Source of the DNA: Coleophoma eucalyptorum
Taxonomy: Eukaryota; Ascomycota; Leotiomycetes; Helotiales; Dermateaceae
Direction of reading: 5' to 3'
NCBI GenBank assembly: GCA_026120035.1
Contig: JALRME010000003.1
Location: forward strand, 496,001-560,000
DNA: 64,000 bases
Positions 1 through 12,306 of this stretch are shown one piece after another. Each line of letters opens with the position of its first letter. Position 1 is the first letter of the stretch. A program made the translations under genes and the position numbers. The notes under the pieces were generated by a model that was given only the letters and a program-made list of their open reading frames with translations, searched no databases and was not told the DNA's origin.

Positions 1-50
1 TCGATATTAGCGGAATACTTTAAAAATAATTTTGTGCTATGGTTTATTAC

Positions 51-539
51 CTTGTTTGCTTCTTCAAACAGAGCCGTTGTGAGGTTTTCAAGCTCCAGTT
101 CAATACCCTTCTTTTCTTTCTCGACTTCGGCTCGTTGCCTCTTCTCTTCACTCAGGCTAATCTGTAGCTTGACCTTCTCGATATCGGTAACCGATTTCCT
201 AACCAAGATTCCTCGTGACATCATATCTCTATATTCAAGATTCTCGTACTCAAGCTGCTTCACTCGTTCTCTAGCTGCTTCGAGGTCGTGACGGGTGGCG
301 GAGAGGGAATCGTCCAGGTTTGTGGTGTGATTAATGGCATTGATTAACTTGTTACTTAGAGTTGCAACCTCGTTGGAGAGATCTGGGTGTGGTGATGGAC
401 TGGGAGGGCCGCTTTCGGCCGCAGGAGACATTGCTCGACTCCTCGGATCCGGAATAGTGCTCATACTTGAATCCTCGTCATTATACGGACTTAGGTAATG
501 TGATGACGGAAGACCGGGAGCAGTTGCGACCGCAGTCAT
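51..539 (-). CDS. sec2: Sec2-like Rab guanine nucleotide exchange factor, first exon (gene cut by window edge)
   Basis: This is the 5' exon of a Sec2 homologue, the GEF that activates the exocytic Rab Sec4 on post-Golgi vesicles. Translation from the ATG at 539 gives 163 residues: a Ser/Pro-rich start of about 60 residues, then a heptad-rich charged coiled coil that contains the diagnostic ELENLTTALFEEANK stretch of the Sec2 domain. After AACAAG the reading meets GTAATA at 50..45, which I read as an intron donor, so the rest of the gene lies to the left of the window. The family identity rests on the coiled-coil motif; the start is the first ATG of the open frame and could be shortened by a downstream Met. 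No neighbour suggests another role. Confidence 0.8.
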
Positions 540-1279
540 TGTATTTAGTGATGATGAGGAGAGAGTGGTTGAGAGTGGGCGTTGGTTTTTTTGCGGAGTA
601 GAAGGAGGGGAAGCGGAAAAAGATCGCAGCTGTTGCAAAGACTGCCGCTGGATTATATGGAAAGACATCCGAGAAAGTGGTGATGTCGTACGCCAATCTG
701 GGTACGAACAAAGGTACGTTCTGGGTGTTCCAGTCCCCGAAAGTGTAATAATTAGCGTTTAGTGGCCAAACGCAGGTGTCGGGCTAGAGGTAGAGGAAAG
801 GCTATCGACTTGGGCGGCAGGGACGAACATTAGCGACTGTTGGTGGCAGGACGGTGAATAGGTTGGGGCTCAGTTGGAGGTAGGATTCGGCTAGAATGGG
901 ATCTAGTAGATGATAAAGCAGAGCTGAAGGATCGATAGATGTTGCAGGTGGTGGTGGATGTGGAGTTGGGGGAGTCGATAGTAGGTAAATGCGTGGTAGA
1001 TACGGTATGTCGCTCCGGCGTCTCTTAAGGGTAGCTAAGGTAGCGAAGGTAGCTATGGCGTGTGTAGAAGTGGAGTGGGATGGAGCAGGAGAAGAGCAGC
1101 TGACTACGCCGGTCCTGAATGCCACCGCGTCTAATGCGTGACGCACGTGGAAGCTGGTCGGTCAAGAGATGGTGTGGTGGGCGAAGATGGTGAGAGGAGG
1201 AGAAGCAACGCAACCGAGGAGAGAAGGGACCAAGAGACAACCACCAAAGCCCCAGAGCACCAGACCAAGGCAGTGAGAC

Positions 1280-1313
1280 GGATGGATGAATGAATGGATG
1301 GATGGATGAATGA
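1280..1313. repeat. TGGA/TGAA minisatellite
   Basis: About eight tetranucleotide units, GGATGGATGAATGAATGGAT and onward, in a gene-free region. It is a simple-sequence tract with no sign of coding use. Confidence 0.85.
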
Positions 1314-1979
1314 CGAGGGATGCACCGGAGGCGTATAGATGGATGGCCGTCAAATCGCGCGCCGGATCAGGCAAGAGAGCGACCGGGGTGCAGAAGTGGG
1401 AAGCTGCGGAAAAGCCACTCGGTCACAGAGTCAGCTGTGTCTGCATCGGTGCTGAAGCCGGGGCGCCGGCCAGGTTATTATACCGACGACAGTGCTCTCC
1501 GTTGTACTTGTCACTTCGCTCTCGGGGCCTTCCACGTCACCGGGAGAGCTTGCTTGCTTTTGCTTGACTCGACGGACAAGAAGGACGGAGGGAGAAAAGA
1601 AAAAAGGTGAGGCAGCGTAAACACTGCAACACCAACAGCGCGGACGGGCCAACCGCTCATCGACCAGAATAAATGAAAATGTCCCACGGATCAGCACGTT
1701 TCAGTAGGGGGTTGCCTGCCACCCGAGAGAAGAGACGAGACCGAGGCCGAGCAGGATGGGCAAAAGGTTAAAATCCATCATCCATGGCACCAGAGTACGA
1801 GCGAGCGAGCGACACACTGAGAGAACTATGGGCGCCAAGTCTTGTCGAAATGATTCCGGTTCTCGACCCAACAGATTTTATCCGGGTTATCGCAACCTGA
1901 CTAACTAATTGACGACTGCTTCTTACCCATGCCATACTGCAGATTGGCTATCTATTTTTCTTTTTTTTCCTCATTTCTC

Positions 1980-2011
1980 CTTTTCGCTTTTTCGCTTTTT
2001 CGCTTTTTCTT
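1980..2011. repeat. TTTTTCGC short tandem repeat
   Basis: Three to four copies of an 8-bp unit TTTTTCGC inside a pyrimidine-rich stretch. It lies in the long gene-free region and its role is unknown. Confidence 0.8.
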
Positions 2012-5000
2012 CCATCGTGGCTATGTACATGTCGATCTACCAGCATCCTCAGGCATTCAGCGTATGATGCTCGACATTCTCCAGGCCTTTAACCGTCCCT
2101 GACGGGCACATTCCATCCCTATCGCATTTAAGCTTTGCTTTTGTGCGTACCTGATCTTGCTTCTCGGGCATTACCATCGCCATGGAACGGCCTCATTTTT
2201 CGCCTATCCTTCCTTGGTCCGTATCTGGCAACCCGTTTTTTATCGTGTGTGCGTGGCATGAAGAGCACTGGCGCATACTAAGAAACAGAATCTGGCACTT
2301 CTCCGCTCGCCGGCTTTTGTTTCAATATCTTGCGTGGGTTACTAGTAGAAAAGCACGCCACCGGAAGTAATTACCGTACATTTTTGAAGGCAAGCATACA
2401 TCGCGTCGTCTAAGAAAGCAGATAGCTACTACCTTTGTTGCCCAATATGCGCCCCGTACCCAAAGTCGCAAGGCGTGCATCTGCGTGGCTCGTACAACAC
2501 ACAATTTTGCCATGCCCGTCTCAGGGTCTGGATCTTACTGAGCTGCGGTGTCGGGCTTGAAGCTGGACTAAAAGTAGGTGATGCGGCAAGCTTACCAACT
2601 CCGGCACTCCCGTACTCTGGCTTTGACATCCCGCACATCGTTTCTGATCATTTCCGGCTGGCCGCACCTCAACATCAGATTCTCTGAAACTCCCACAACA
2701 TTTACATCTTGAAACCATTGATACTGATTGTTTAATTTTAAATCTCCTGTCCTGGGATGGAGGCGGGGGTGCGGAGGGACGAAAACTTGCTCCAAAGCGG
2801 GTGGGCTTTGCGACATCTATCAGATGAGAGGGCGTGTTTATGTGCATCTGAATGATGTATGAGAACAGAAGGGAGAGATGGTCCAGATCTCGTCCCGAAT
2901 CCACTCAAACCAGGCCCCGCCATCGGTTTTACAGCTAAGAATATCCTCACACTAGCACTGAAAGGCTCACTCAAAGCTTTACTCTTATTGACACCTAACT
3001 GTCCCTCCGACAAGTTAATTCAATTCATCACAGCCCAACTTTCTTCAACTGCCGGTACACCAAAAACACGCTTACTTTTTCTTTGCAGCATTGCTAGATG
3101 CACGTTGTCCATCGTCTCTGCTCCATCATGCATTACTACACTCTTCTGAACGGTACTGTCCATAAGCTTGCCGCAAAGCCCTCATGAAAGTCTGTGCGTT
3201 TCATGCTACACACAACTTTGTGGGGATTTCGAGGCATCTTCCTCGTGTGCCGCCCTCCACGCGTGCCTTCGCTGGTCAGTGCTTGCCCGCTGTCACATCA
3301 ACGAGCTGGACATCCCCTTGCGAGAAATTATGCGTTTCATGAGACACACAGTGATCTGTGCTGGCGAACTCAATGGTCATCATGGGAAAAAACGGCCCCT
3401 CGTGCATGCTTATTCATTACCGCTGAACTCTCGAGACCTGTTTGAGATCTCATAGTCTCATACGCCCCGTTCCACCTTGTCGTGATCAGACGGACGCCTT
3501 CGCCGTCCGAAACTCAAGCGGCACATCGTCATATTATGGACACGGCCGTTGTACATCGTGGCTCAGCCCGAACATCATAAGCTGGCACTTTCCGGATAAG
3601 ATTACTTCGCTAACGATTCGTGAGTTTGTATATTCTGCAGTAGAATCTCTAACAACAAAAAAAAACAAAAAAAGAAAACAAGGCTTGCATGTACGATGTC
3701 AATTCATGCCAGTCCTGACTCAGCGTTAGCACTGGTTAGAAATAACCAACCGGTTGAAACATATACCGGTCGCGGCATAGTAGATAAGGAAAATTAAAGA
3801 GGCCAACAAGGAGACCAGCACGATACACGGGATGTAAGCTCCGAGACAATCATGAGGGAGCAAGGATTCAAATAGGGTTCGGAGTCGCAAAGTGTATTTT
3901 GTTTTGTTTCTGAATATCCATCTTTTCCCCGACATAAGGCTTGCGTTCCCACGCGATCCTCGGAAAGTACGTAGGGCGGAAAATCCGGGGGTTCATTCTC
4001 AAACAAGTCACTATCTTTAACCTTTTAAGGCGGCAACTCGCATTTCTGATGATTATGGACGGTCTGTTTTTTCCTTTTTTTCTTTTCCAGTATTGGATTT
4101 GGAATAGCCACCAACGCTTTTGAGGCTTGAGGAGTGGCGACCAGAATTGCACGACCATGCCCAGCTAGAGCAAGTGTTTGAACTATTGGCACTACGATAC
4201 AGACTTTCGGGATGTGCTGGTCATTACCTTTTCCTGGATAGGAGTGTGATGTTTGAGCTCTGTGTAGTGCTCGGGGTAGGTATATGCCCAATCTCTATTC
4301 CTTTCAGGGCTGTTCGCAAGAGTAAAGTTGCTCGTCGCCCATAGACCTGGGTTAGTTGATATTACTACCTGGGCTTTGTTTCTGAAGTATCAGCGATGAT
4401 AAGTCATTTGAAGAACATCGGGCCATTCTATTGTAGCTACAATGTTTATTATGGGGTGAATGATGCCAGGGAATAACCCGTCGGGGTTCTTGTCATGGGC
4501 TGTTTATTCAATGATTGTATTTGAATGACGCACTTGCCATCTCGCTCACTGTCATCAAGCGGCATAGACACAATGGCACGCTCACCCAGCTTCAACATAT
4601 TTTCTTCCTCTATGAAAGACCAAGTCATCCTGTCTTGTCAATATACGTATTATTTGACGTCGGTGGCACCAGTTTTCGTGGATTGGGTTCACTGTTAATT
4701 TGGAGCATATAATCAAAATCAAATGAAAAATTTATATTTTTTGAACCCAAATCAAAGTCAAAGTTACCCCTCTGGTCTATTTCTATTTTCAATTCAAGAT
4801 TGATTCATTGGATAAAAACAAATAGAGTATAGGTGTGTTTGTATACGAGGTTGGTTTTACGTGGGGGAAAAAAACATGCTGCAAATAGTTGGTATTATAA
4901 ACCGAGATGCAGAAGTACCTTCTTCGTTTATGTTAATGTACAGAATGCTGAATAAGTCCCCTTTGCTGGGAATCATTGATACTGGCAATTTCACAGGTCC

Positions 5001-5135
5001 AAGTAGAGTGGGGGTCAACATATTACATCCAGAAAATCATTTCCCTGCTCTTTCCTGCAAGAGGATGAATAATTGAAAGTCGGATATTTAGGTCGTGAGA
5101 AGCTATAAACCGGACCCCCCCCCCCCAACATCGAG

Positions 5136-5142
5136 TCACGTG
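5136..5142. promoter_or_regulatory. TCACGTG E-box-like site upstream of ayr1
   Basis: TCACGTG lies 113 bp before the ayr1 start and directly follows a C12 run (5115-5126). CACGTG is the core bound by bHLH factors such as Cbf1 and SREBP/Tye7 types in fungi. The same 7-mer recurs in four other promoters of this window. Binding is inferred. Confidence 0.35.
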
Positions 5143-5254
5143 CGATAGTTCAACTGTCTCTGGGGCTCGCTCAACCTCTCCACGGCCCCGCCTTAAAACA
5201 TCATTTTGTCAACACGACGCCCTCAAAAGCAAGAGCAGGGTCAATCTCGCTATA

Positions 5255-6674
5255 ATGTCTGTATCATCAAGCAAGAAATTCGCGTTGGTTACGGGGTAAG
5301 GACACCCCCCCCAACCTAGTTTGATTCAACAAAGTGCCAACTGGTTGTAGCCACGTACTAACATCTACAATCTTCCCATTAGATGTTCTCCAGGAGGTAT
5401 TGGCTATTCACTCGCCAAAGAATTTCATTCCAAAGGTACCGTATAAATACATATAAGACTCTTACCATCCATGATTATCGTTCTCGAAATTTCACCTTCC
5501 TCACCAATGTCACTATTTCTCTTATATGCTGAAGTTTTCACACTTATGAGCATACAAGATATGGAAAGATTTTAATCATGGATTTGAGCAGGCCTGCATG
5601 TTATCGCAACCGTGCGTGATAGATCCTCTATTTCTGATCTCGAAGCTCTTGGTATCACCACCTTGAGTCTGGATGTGAATAATGCCTCCCAAATTGCTGA
5701 GGCGAAGCGGGATGTGGAAGCCTTGACGGGTGGAAAGTTGGATTTCCTCGTGAACAATGCGTAAGTTTTGCTGCTTTTCCTTTTTCAATTCCCGTAAGGT
5801 CGCCCCATCGTTTCTCCCAAGAAATTTGGATACATACATCATGTTTCAATTTGGAAAACTGACTAACTCGTACAATGAACAGTGGCCGTAATTACACCAT
5901 GCCTGCTCTAGATGTTGATCTAGATGAGGCGCGGGCTTGTTTCGAGACCAACTTCTTTGCTATTATTGCTCTTACGCAAAGCTTTATTCCGTTGCTTATT
6001 GCGGCAAAAGGCCTCATGTGAGTCTTTTCATGTCTATTTCACTCCGGATTTGGCACATTGTAGGCGAGGCGAGGGGAGGAGATAGGACCCTCCAAAGGTT
6101 GCTTATGAGCATCTGAAAAGTTTCAACTCATTTACAGGTGGACCTCTGGAGGCCTTTTCCCCACCCAGGGATACTACTAGCATGATGACTGACTACAAAT
6201 AGTGTCAACATCGGTAGTGTTGCAGGCATACTGCCCTACGCTTTCGGATCTGTTTACAACGCATCCAAAGCAGCGCTGCACGCTTACTCCCGCACACTTC
6301 GCGTCGAGCTCGAACCCTTTGATGTTCGAGTGCTCGTTGTCGTGACAGGAGGCGTGCAAAGCAACATCTCACGTACTCACCGATCCCTGCCCGAAGACTC
6401 ACTCTACTTGCCTCTGGCAGCTGAATATGAGAGGAGACAGAAACACAGCCAGGAAAGTGCCATGCCCAACGAGACCTATGCTCGAGAAGTTGTCGCTGCG
6501 GCTTTGAAGCCTAAACCCACCAAGTGGCTCTGGAAAGGCCATCGGGCCTTCGTCGTCTGGTTCGCTAGAGCGTATATTGGGACATGGTTGTTTGATCTGG
6601 TGCTCCCGAGGATGTTTGGCTTGGATCGCCTAAAAGCTATTGTGAGGGGGAAGGCGGGTAAGAAAGGCTTGTAG
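5255..6674 (+). CDS. ayr1: 1-acyldihydroxyacetone-phosphate reductase, short-chain dehydrogenase
   Basis: Ayr1-type enzyme that uses NADPH to reduce 1-acyl-DHAP to lysophosphatidic acid, an early step of glycerolipid synthesis on ER and lipid droplets. Five exons: 5255-5295, 5383-5435, 5592-5760, 5883-6017, 6203-6674, giving 289 residues. Visible SDR features: the Rossmann motif VTGCSPGGIG (T13-G21), NNAG at 86-89, catalytic S138 and the YNASK signature (Y151, K155). A hydrophobic and aromatic segment near residues 240-275 fits the membrane/droplet anchoring known in the family. The start is the ATG just ahead of the Rossmann fold, with no room for a signal peptide. Other SDRs are the alternative; length, CSPGGIG and the C-terminal part favour Ayr1. 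Confidence 0.85.
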
Positions 6675-8357
6675 GAGAGTATGCGATCTCAAAAAAGAAT
6701 GTTGAATAATTGCATGGTACAGCTGGACCGAAATGACTTTCAACATGACAAGAACAAGAGTGAACTCGTCCTCTATTGAGGCAGCTGAAACACAATGCCA
6801 TCCCCGCCCCGCCCATAAAGTTCATTAAGCGAGAGGAGGTTATGGAACTCAATTTTACTAACCTTTCCTCGCAGCGGCCATGTCTTTTCTCTCATTGTCA
6901 GTTCTCTCGTTTTTAATCCTCATATTTTCAGTGCTCCAGTTCCCAGCTCTCCAGCTTTAGATCTTCAGTTTCCAGTTTCCAGTTCTTCAGTGCCTCAATT
7001 AACCATTTCTACCAACGGTCACCATTGGAGGCCTCACTTGCCGCATTTATTGTTAAGCCGGCAGGTATAGGCAGTAACTTATTCAACTTATTCACCTATC
7101 TCAGGGCGATGGAATTAATTCCACGTGTATACGTCCAGGGAAGTTGCACGCGGGACGTGGTATCTACGACAGGCATATAGATTGAATTGACTTCATTGCA
7201 CATCTTCGGAGGAGCTGCTGGATCAAGTGAGTCGATACCCGTCGTGAGACTCGCTAACCGCGGGAGGTAGATTGGCCTATCGCACGTGTGGGTGGTGATT
7301 GATAACGACTGGTACAAGGCAACCCAGGCAGAGGAGCCTCGGTCTCGGATCAAGATGACCGTTTGGGATGGTTGGGCAAAGGATGCGCTTCCTTCTGGTC
7401 TGCCCGGTTTCTGTGCGGCCAACCAGCCCAAGTCATAACCCTCTTCATCTATCCATCTCTCCATCCATCCGTCCCTTCAGCCAACCATCCAACTTGATCG
7501 GAACGGGGATCAGTTCGTTAAATTGTCTGCTTCGTATGCCAATCTGCCGTAGAAAGGTCCCAGTTGCAGGACACTCCGCAAGAAGACGTCGACCCGAGAG
7601 TGAGGTCCGTCCACCGCTGCTCGCATCGTCTCGTGAGCATCGCGTGGCTATCGGTCGTATCGCCTTCATGCTGGTGAACCATGGGTCCCTCAGCTCTCAC
7701 GTACATAAGATGGTCGAGTTGAGTATAATGTTGTATAGCACCCTAGGTGATTCTTTGGCATCGGCTCTTGATCACCACTCCCATTGCACAAATCGAGCTG
7801 CATGTCCGCTCTGGTTCCTGCATATCAGCCGGGCTATGCCCAGCCATCCATCTGCTTCCCAGTCGGCAAAAGTGCCATAGAATCAGTAAGTAAGTAACTT
7901 ACGAGCTCACCGGCACAAGCAGCGAGTCAGAGCGACGAGGTTCATAATGAGCTTGGGTCTATGTCATGCTTAGCATGCACCGAGACAGAGGTGAAGGGAT
8001 TGCCTGCGCACACACTCTTTCTTCACCTGCTCCATCTTGCTTAAATGGGCGAGTCCATTCCCTTTGCTCTCCACACCCGGGTCTCTAGTGGGGTGTCATT
8101 CTTGATAAACCGGGTCCTGGTGGTCGCGCTCCAGCTGCAGGTACTCGTTCGCACCTATATATAATTTGACTTTATTTCTCAATAAAAAGCCTCTTTCTTG
8201 GACGTACATGGACTCGGGCCTCCTTCGCTCCCCTTCTGCTCTTCTTTGTCTTAGTATTCCTGGCTCAGATCATTGGTTGATTCCACTCAAAATAACTGGT
8301 TAATTACAATCCACGCAGCCTTTTAACCTCGCGCTGGTGCCCGTTACTCTTGTCACC
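6675..8357. other. Gene-free region, ayr1 3' flank and phospholipase B promoter
   Basis: No supported gene. A stretch at about 6935-6995 repeats words like CAGTTTCCAG and CCAGTT, and CATCCATC units occur near 7445-7480. The open frame at 7368-7880 is low in complexity and rejected. The right end holds the phospholipase promoter with a TATA-like site at 8156-8164. Confidence 0.6.
8156..8164 (+). promoter_or_regulatory. TATA-like element of the phospholipase B gene
   Basis: TATATATAA sits about 195 bp before the ATG, followed by an AT-rich and pyrimidine-rich leader. The position is reasonable for a core promoter in a filamentous fungus; no start site is known. Confidence 0.4.
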
Positions 8358-10205
8358 ATGAGTGTTCTTCAGTTCTTGACGTTCATCCCTCTTATCATGG
8401 GTTCTTCAGTCTCTACCGCCGCGGCTAGCTATGCGCCAGTCTCTGGTACTTGTCCCTCAACGTCGCTTGTTCGCGCCGCTACGGGATTGAGCACCAGCGA
8501 GGAAGCCTTCCGAGTCGCGAGAAAGGCTGTGGCAGATGTTCACCTCGCAGAATGGTTGACTAATACCGATTCTGGCTTTGGAACGGATTCCTTGCCTACC
8601 GTAAGTGAATTAAAATGCCATAGAGAACCTTTCTGCTAATCTTCTACCCACAGGTTGCTTTAACTACTAGCGGTGGTGGCTACCGATCATTACTCTCTGG
8701 TGCTGGTGTGATTCAGGCAATGGATTCAAGAGATTCAACTCTGTCTACTGCCGGTCTATACCAAAGTCTTACTTACCAAGGTGCCTTGTCTGGTAAGTAA
8801 AGTAGAGCCATGGGGACTAAGATAGGAGGAAGACTTACACAGTAACAGGTGGCGGATGGCTTTTATCTTCCATGGCCGGAAACGACTATCCAACTGTTTC
8901 TTACTTGGAAGAAAACCTTTGGAAAGTAGCTTTCCGAGACAGTCTCCTGGACCCAGAATTCCTGCTTGCGGCAGTTGCATACTTCGATATTGTCGATGAT
9001 CTGAAGGACAAGGAAGATGCTGGTTTTGATACCACACTTACTGATATTTGGGGAAGATTGCTCAGCTACCAATTGCTCGATGGTACTGATGGAGGAGTCG
9101 CAACTACTCTATCATCCGTGGCTAGCGGATCCAATTTCACATCTTACGCTGTCCCATTCCCCATCATTACTTCCCTAGGGGTCAAGACCTGGTTGGGTCA
9201 ATGTATTCCAGGACCAAATGCTACAACATATGAGTTTACACCTTATGAGTTTGGTAGCTGGGATAGCGATGTGAGCGCTTTCACCGAAACTGCGTACCTT
9301 GGTACGAGTATGTCTGGTGGAGTACCAACTGGAGATTGTACCACGAACTACGACAACCGTACGAATACCCCCATTTGCAGCACAATAGGCTTTCCAAGTA
9401 CTGACTCTTCTTAGTTGGATACGTTCTCGGTACTTCGTCTACCCTCTTCAATCAATTCTGTCTTTCAGTTCCTGAGCCTGCAAATTCCACTACGAACCTC
9501 TATACAACCATTTCTCAAATCCTCGACTACGTTCACTCGGTGGTTACCTCCGACGAGTACGGAACCTATGTAAGTCTCTAGCCAAACCTAAAGATATCAG
9601 CATATTAATCTTCACTCTAGGTCAACCCATTCTATGAATACCAGTCCAGCACTCAAGTCCCCAACAGCGCAAACAACGTCTCAGCACAAACCTCCCTCAG
9701 CCTGGTCGATGGTGGAGAAGCCTTGCAAAACAACCCAATCTTCCCCTTCCTCCAGCCTTCGCGCCAAGTCGATGTGATTCTCGTAAACGACAACAGCGCC
9801 GATTCATCAGAGAACTTCCCCAATGGAACCGAGATCTTGACGACCTACGTACAATCCTTGAACCATAACTTGACCAAAATGCCCTACATCCCCTCAGTAG
9901 ACACGTTCATCGCGGAGGGACTGGACCAGCGCGCCACCTTCTTCGGATGTAATGACACGTCCGTGGTCACGATTGTGTACCTGCCCAACTACAACTTCAC
10001 CTATGCTTCCAATACCGCCACTTCTAAGCTCGAATACTCCGAGGATGAGACGGCTTCTATGATTGCAAATGGAAATTCCATCATGACTCAGGGTGGCAAA
10101 GATGGTTGGCCGACTTGCTTAGGCTGTGCCATCATGATGAAGACTGGTGAGACACTGCCAGATGCATGCACCAGTTGTTTGGACGAGTACTGTTACTATG
10201 CTTAA
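8358..10205 (+). CDS. plb1: Secreted lysophospholipase / phospholipase B
   Basis: Hydrolyses acyl chains from (lyso)phospholipids outside the cell or in the wall; member of the cPLA2-like fungal PLB family. Exons 8358-8600, 8654-8792, 8849-9358, 9415-9569 and 9621-10205 give 543 residues. A signal peptide covers about residues 1-22 (hydrophobic core LTFIPLIMG, then small residues). The catalytic set is visible: R92 in SGGGYR, nucleophile S127 in ALSGGGW, and D379 in VDGGEALQNNP. There are many Asn-X-Ser/Thr sites and paired cysteines near the C-terminus. The chain ends in CYYA without the hydrophobic tail needed for a GPI anchor, so a freely secreted enzyme is likely. An in-frame GTG lies upstream at 8337; I chose the ATG because it places the signal peptide at the very start. 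The nucleophile motif has GGG where GGS is more usual. Confidence 0.9.
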
Positions 10206-11283
10206 TGCTTTCTCTTTCTCTCTCTTTGATGAGCAATTTGCTATCAATACCCTTTCTTCTTTTATATTTTTGAGACTTCCTTGTGAAGTGGACATGATGA
10301 CGGCATCTTTTTGTTAGGATGTAATGGGATAATGATCATGAAACTTTTTGTTGTTGTTCGCTACATGCAAATGGCATATCGGACGGAGCGCCAGAGGGGG
10401 AAACTTTTGGGATGTCTTCTCTACGTATCTCGACTCGCCCTTTTGTCCCATTCTGTTGTACATATACACACTCACACACATGAATATAAATCGCCAGTAC
10501 ATATTGCTGCAAATAATAGCGCTGCCTCTTTACTCTCGTTGCATATCATGCGGTATGCCCCTCAGCATTCCAGCAACCTTGCTACTCATTCCTAAGCTCG
10601 TGATCAAGCAGAGATGTTTAGCACCTACGCTCAGCCCGTATAGCAAATGTCAGGTACATGCTCAACTCAAGGAAGTAGTCGAACTTCGCTTCAAAGTCCA
10701 TCACACCTCGTAGCATAAAGCTATGAGCCTTGTCTCTCAATTCCTCTTTGCAAATCTCGAAGGTGGTGGAAGTGGCAGCAGATGCAGGTACATACATCAA
10801 GGAGCACCTATGATCTCCGAAAAAGAAACAACAACAACAACAACCAAAACCTCGGAACTACGGCCTGACTGGCTCGAACAACAAACAAGACTTGGGACAT
10901 GGAAGAGCAAAGGCTTCTTTTTCTTCTAGCCGAGCAATCTGGCGAAAAGGGGTGTGGAGGATGCATACGCAATGGTAGCTAGTGATGGCGCAATTTGCTC
11001 TTTGCGTAGACAAAACTTGAGGGATTTCAATATCCAGATATTATCATGCTATAATACTATGGTTGCATGCTGGTCGCGCAAAGACAAACACCGAAGCACC
11101 CAGACTTCAAAACAATTGATATTAAACTTGCTCGCTTCGCTAATGAAAAGATAAAAAGCACGCTCACAAAACCAGAAAAGGAGCCGCCTGAGTCTCGTCA
11201 TATGTGCTTAAGTTATTTCGTTTGTGAAGGGAAATAAGTGATGTGCGGTTCATGTCAAGAATGTAGATAGCAAATTTTCTGTT
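10206..11283. other. Gene-free region between two 3' ends
   Basis: Lies between the phospholipase stop and the tetraspanin stop, so it holds two 3' regions. Short AC and CAA repeats occur (CACACTCACACACA near 10468-10482, CAACAACAACAAC near 10829-10841). No gene seen. Confidence 0.6.
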
Positions 11284-12306
11284 TCAGGGATTACTTTCCT
11301 CACGCCGCTGGTTTTCAGAGTCTACCAAAGCCGATGATGGTACGACTCGTGGCCCTTGTTCTTGATCACTAGGTTCTTCTTCATCCCTATATGAAGCAGA
11401 TCGGTCACCTTCTTCGATCAAACGTCGCATGGTAGCTCGGTTATCTTCTGTATCCTCGTCCGTCATGCCGGTGAGTTGTTTGAAGCGGCGTGTCATGGTC
11501 CCATTCATCCAGGACGAGCTCGTGAGGAGGTAGATCATTGAAATGACCTTTTAGGACGACGATTAGCCTCGGTCATGATGAGGGAAAGCGAAGTTAACCA
11601 CGAACCTTCAAAATAAAGACAACCACGGCAATAAATAGCAATATGCCAGCTGTAGTTTGCTCAGTCTTTCTCCACTCCGCAACACAACTCTTCTGCCGCA
11701 TAGGATATGCATTCATGCAAGCAGCAGCAGAAGTAAAAGGCCAGGACCGGTCTTTCAACGAGTTAAAGCCGCAACAATCAAATCGATCCTGAATAGCTCT
11801 TATAGCCCGAGCATCCTTTTTTTGCCACAGTGTTAACCATCTTCTCTCGAGCCCGCAGGCGAGCGACTCTGGTGGTAGGATATATGTGAGTGCTAGCGTA
11901 GCAATGATAGTCTCGTAGATGAGCTGAAAGCCAATGACAGCGATCAGCGGGAGGGTGAGTTGATATTGATCCTGCTTGGAGCGCTGAATCAGACCGCGTG
12001 CTCCCTGGGTGGAGATGCCTGTTATGAGAGGCAGGACAAGTGTGAAGAGACCCAGAGCCGGAGGGATGGGGAGACTGAGGGTAAGGATTTGATGGTAGGC
12101 ATAGCTATTGCAGCTCTGTATTAATAAGAGCTATGTGTACTAGGTACATGACGAAGAACAACAAAATGGAAGTTACTAACCCAGAAACAGCTATCAAAGC
12201 TAAGAGGAGCTATGAGGGATTCAGATAAGCAGTTTCGAGCACGAACTTGAGGACTCACGAGAGGTCCAACGGAAACAAGCAGCTTTGCAAATAGTGTCGT
12301 CATCAT
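11284..12306 (-). CDS. tsp3: Tetraspanin of the fungal Tsp3 type
   Basis: Four-pass membrane protein that organises membrane domains; exact role unknown in most fungi. Exons 12259-12306, 12181-12209, 11606-12113 and 11284-11547 give 282 residues. Membrane segments lie at about 8-26, 42-60, 78-104 and 190-212. The large loop between the last two carries the tetraspanin hallmark CCG (C139, C140) plus further cysteines (C112, about C156 and C166), enough for disulfides. The cytosolic tail is acidic and polar. The third exon needs the second of two AG acceptors (CAGAG) to keep frame; the first AG gives an early stop. The gene is divergent from snx3 with 777 bp between the starts. Tsp3 is my best subfamily guess; Pls1-type is less likely given the exon pattern and tail. 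Confidence 0.75.

Larger units (their letters stand above)
540..5254. other. 4.7-kb gene-free region between sec2 and ayr1
   Basis: No open frame here looks like a gene: the frames are short, of low complexity and overlap one another in several phases. It holds the divergent promoters of sec2 and ayr1. Visible details are a TGGA/TGAA minisatellite at 1280-1313, a run of TTTTTCGC units at about 1981-2010, an A-rich patch near 3655-3685, an AT-rich stretch near 4700-4830, a pair of 20-bp near-identical words (18/20) at 3195-3214 and 3331-3350, and a C12 run at 5115-5126. A long noncoding transcript or long 5' leader is possible but unproven. Confidence 0.6.

Noticed and set aside
802..1146. 114-residue minus frame near the sec2 start
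   Set aside because: Low complexity, overlaps other short frames in the same place; probably in the sec2 5' leader or promoter.
7368..7880. 170-residue open frame (plus)
   Set aside because: Ser/His/Pro-rich low-complexity translation with no domain, no homologue-like pattern and simple CATC repeats in the DNA.
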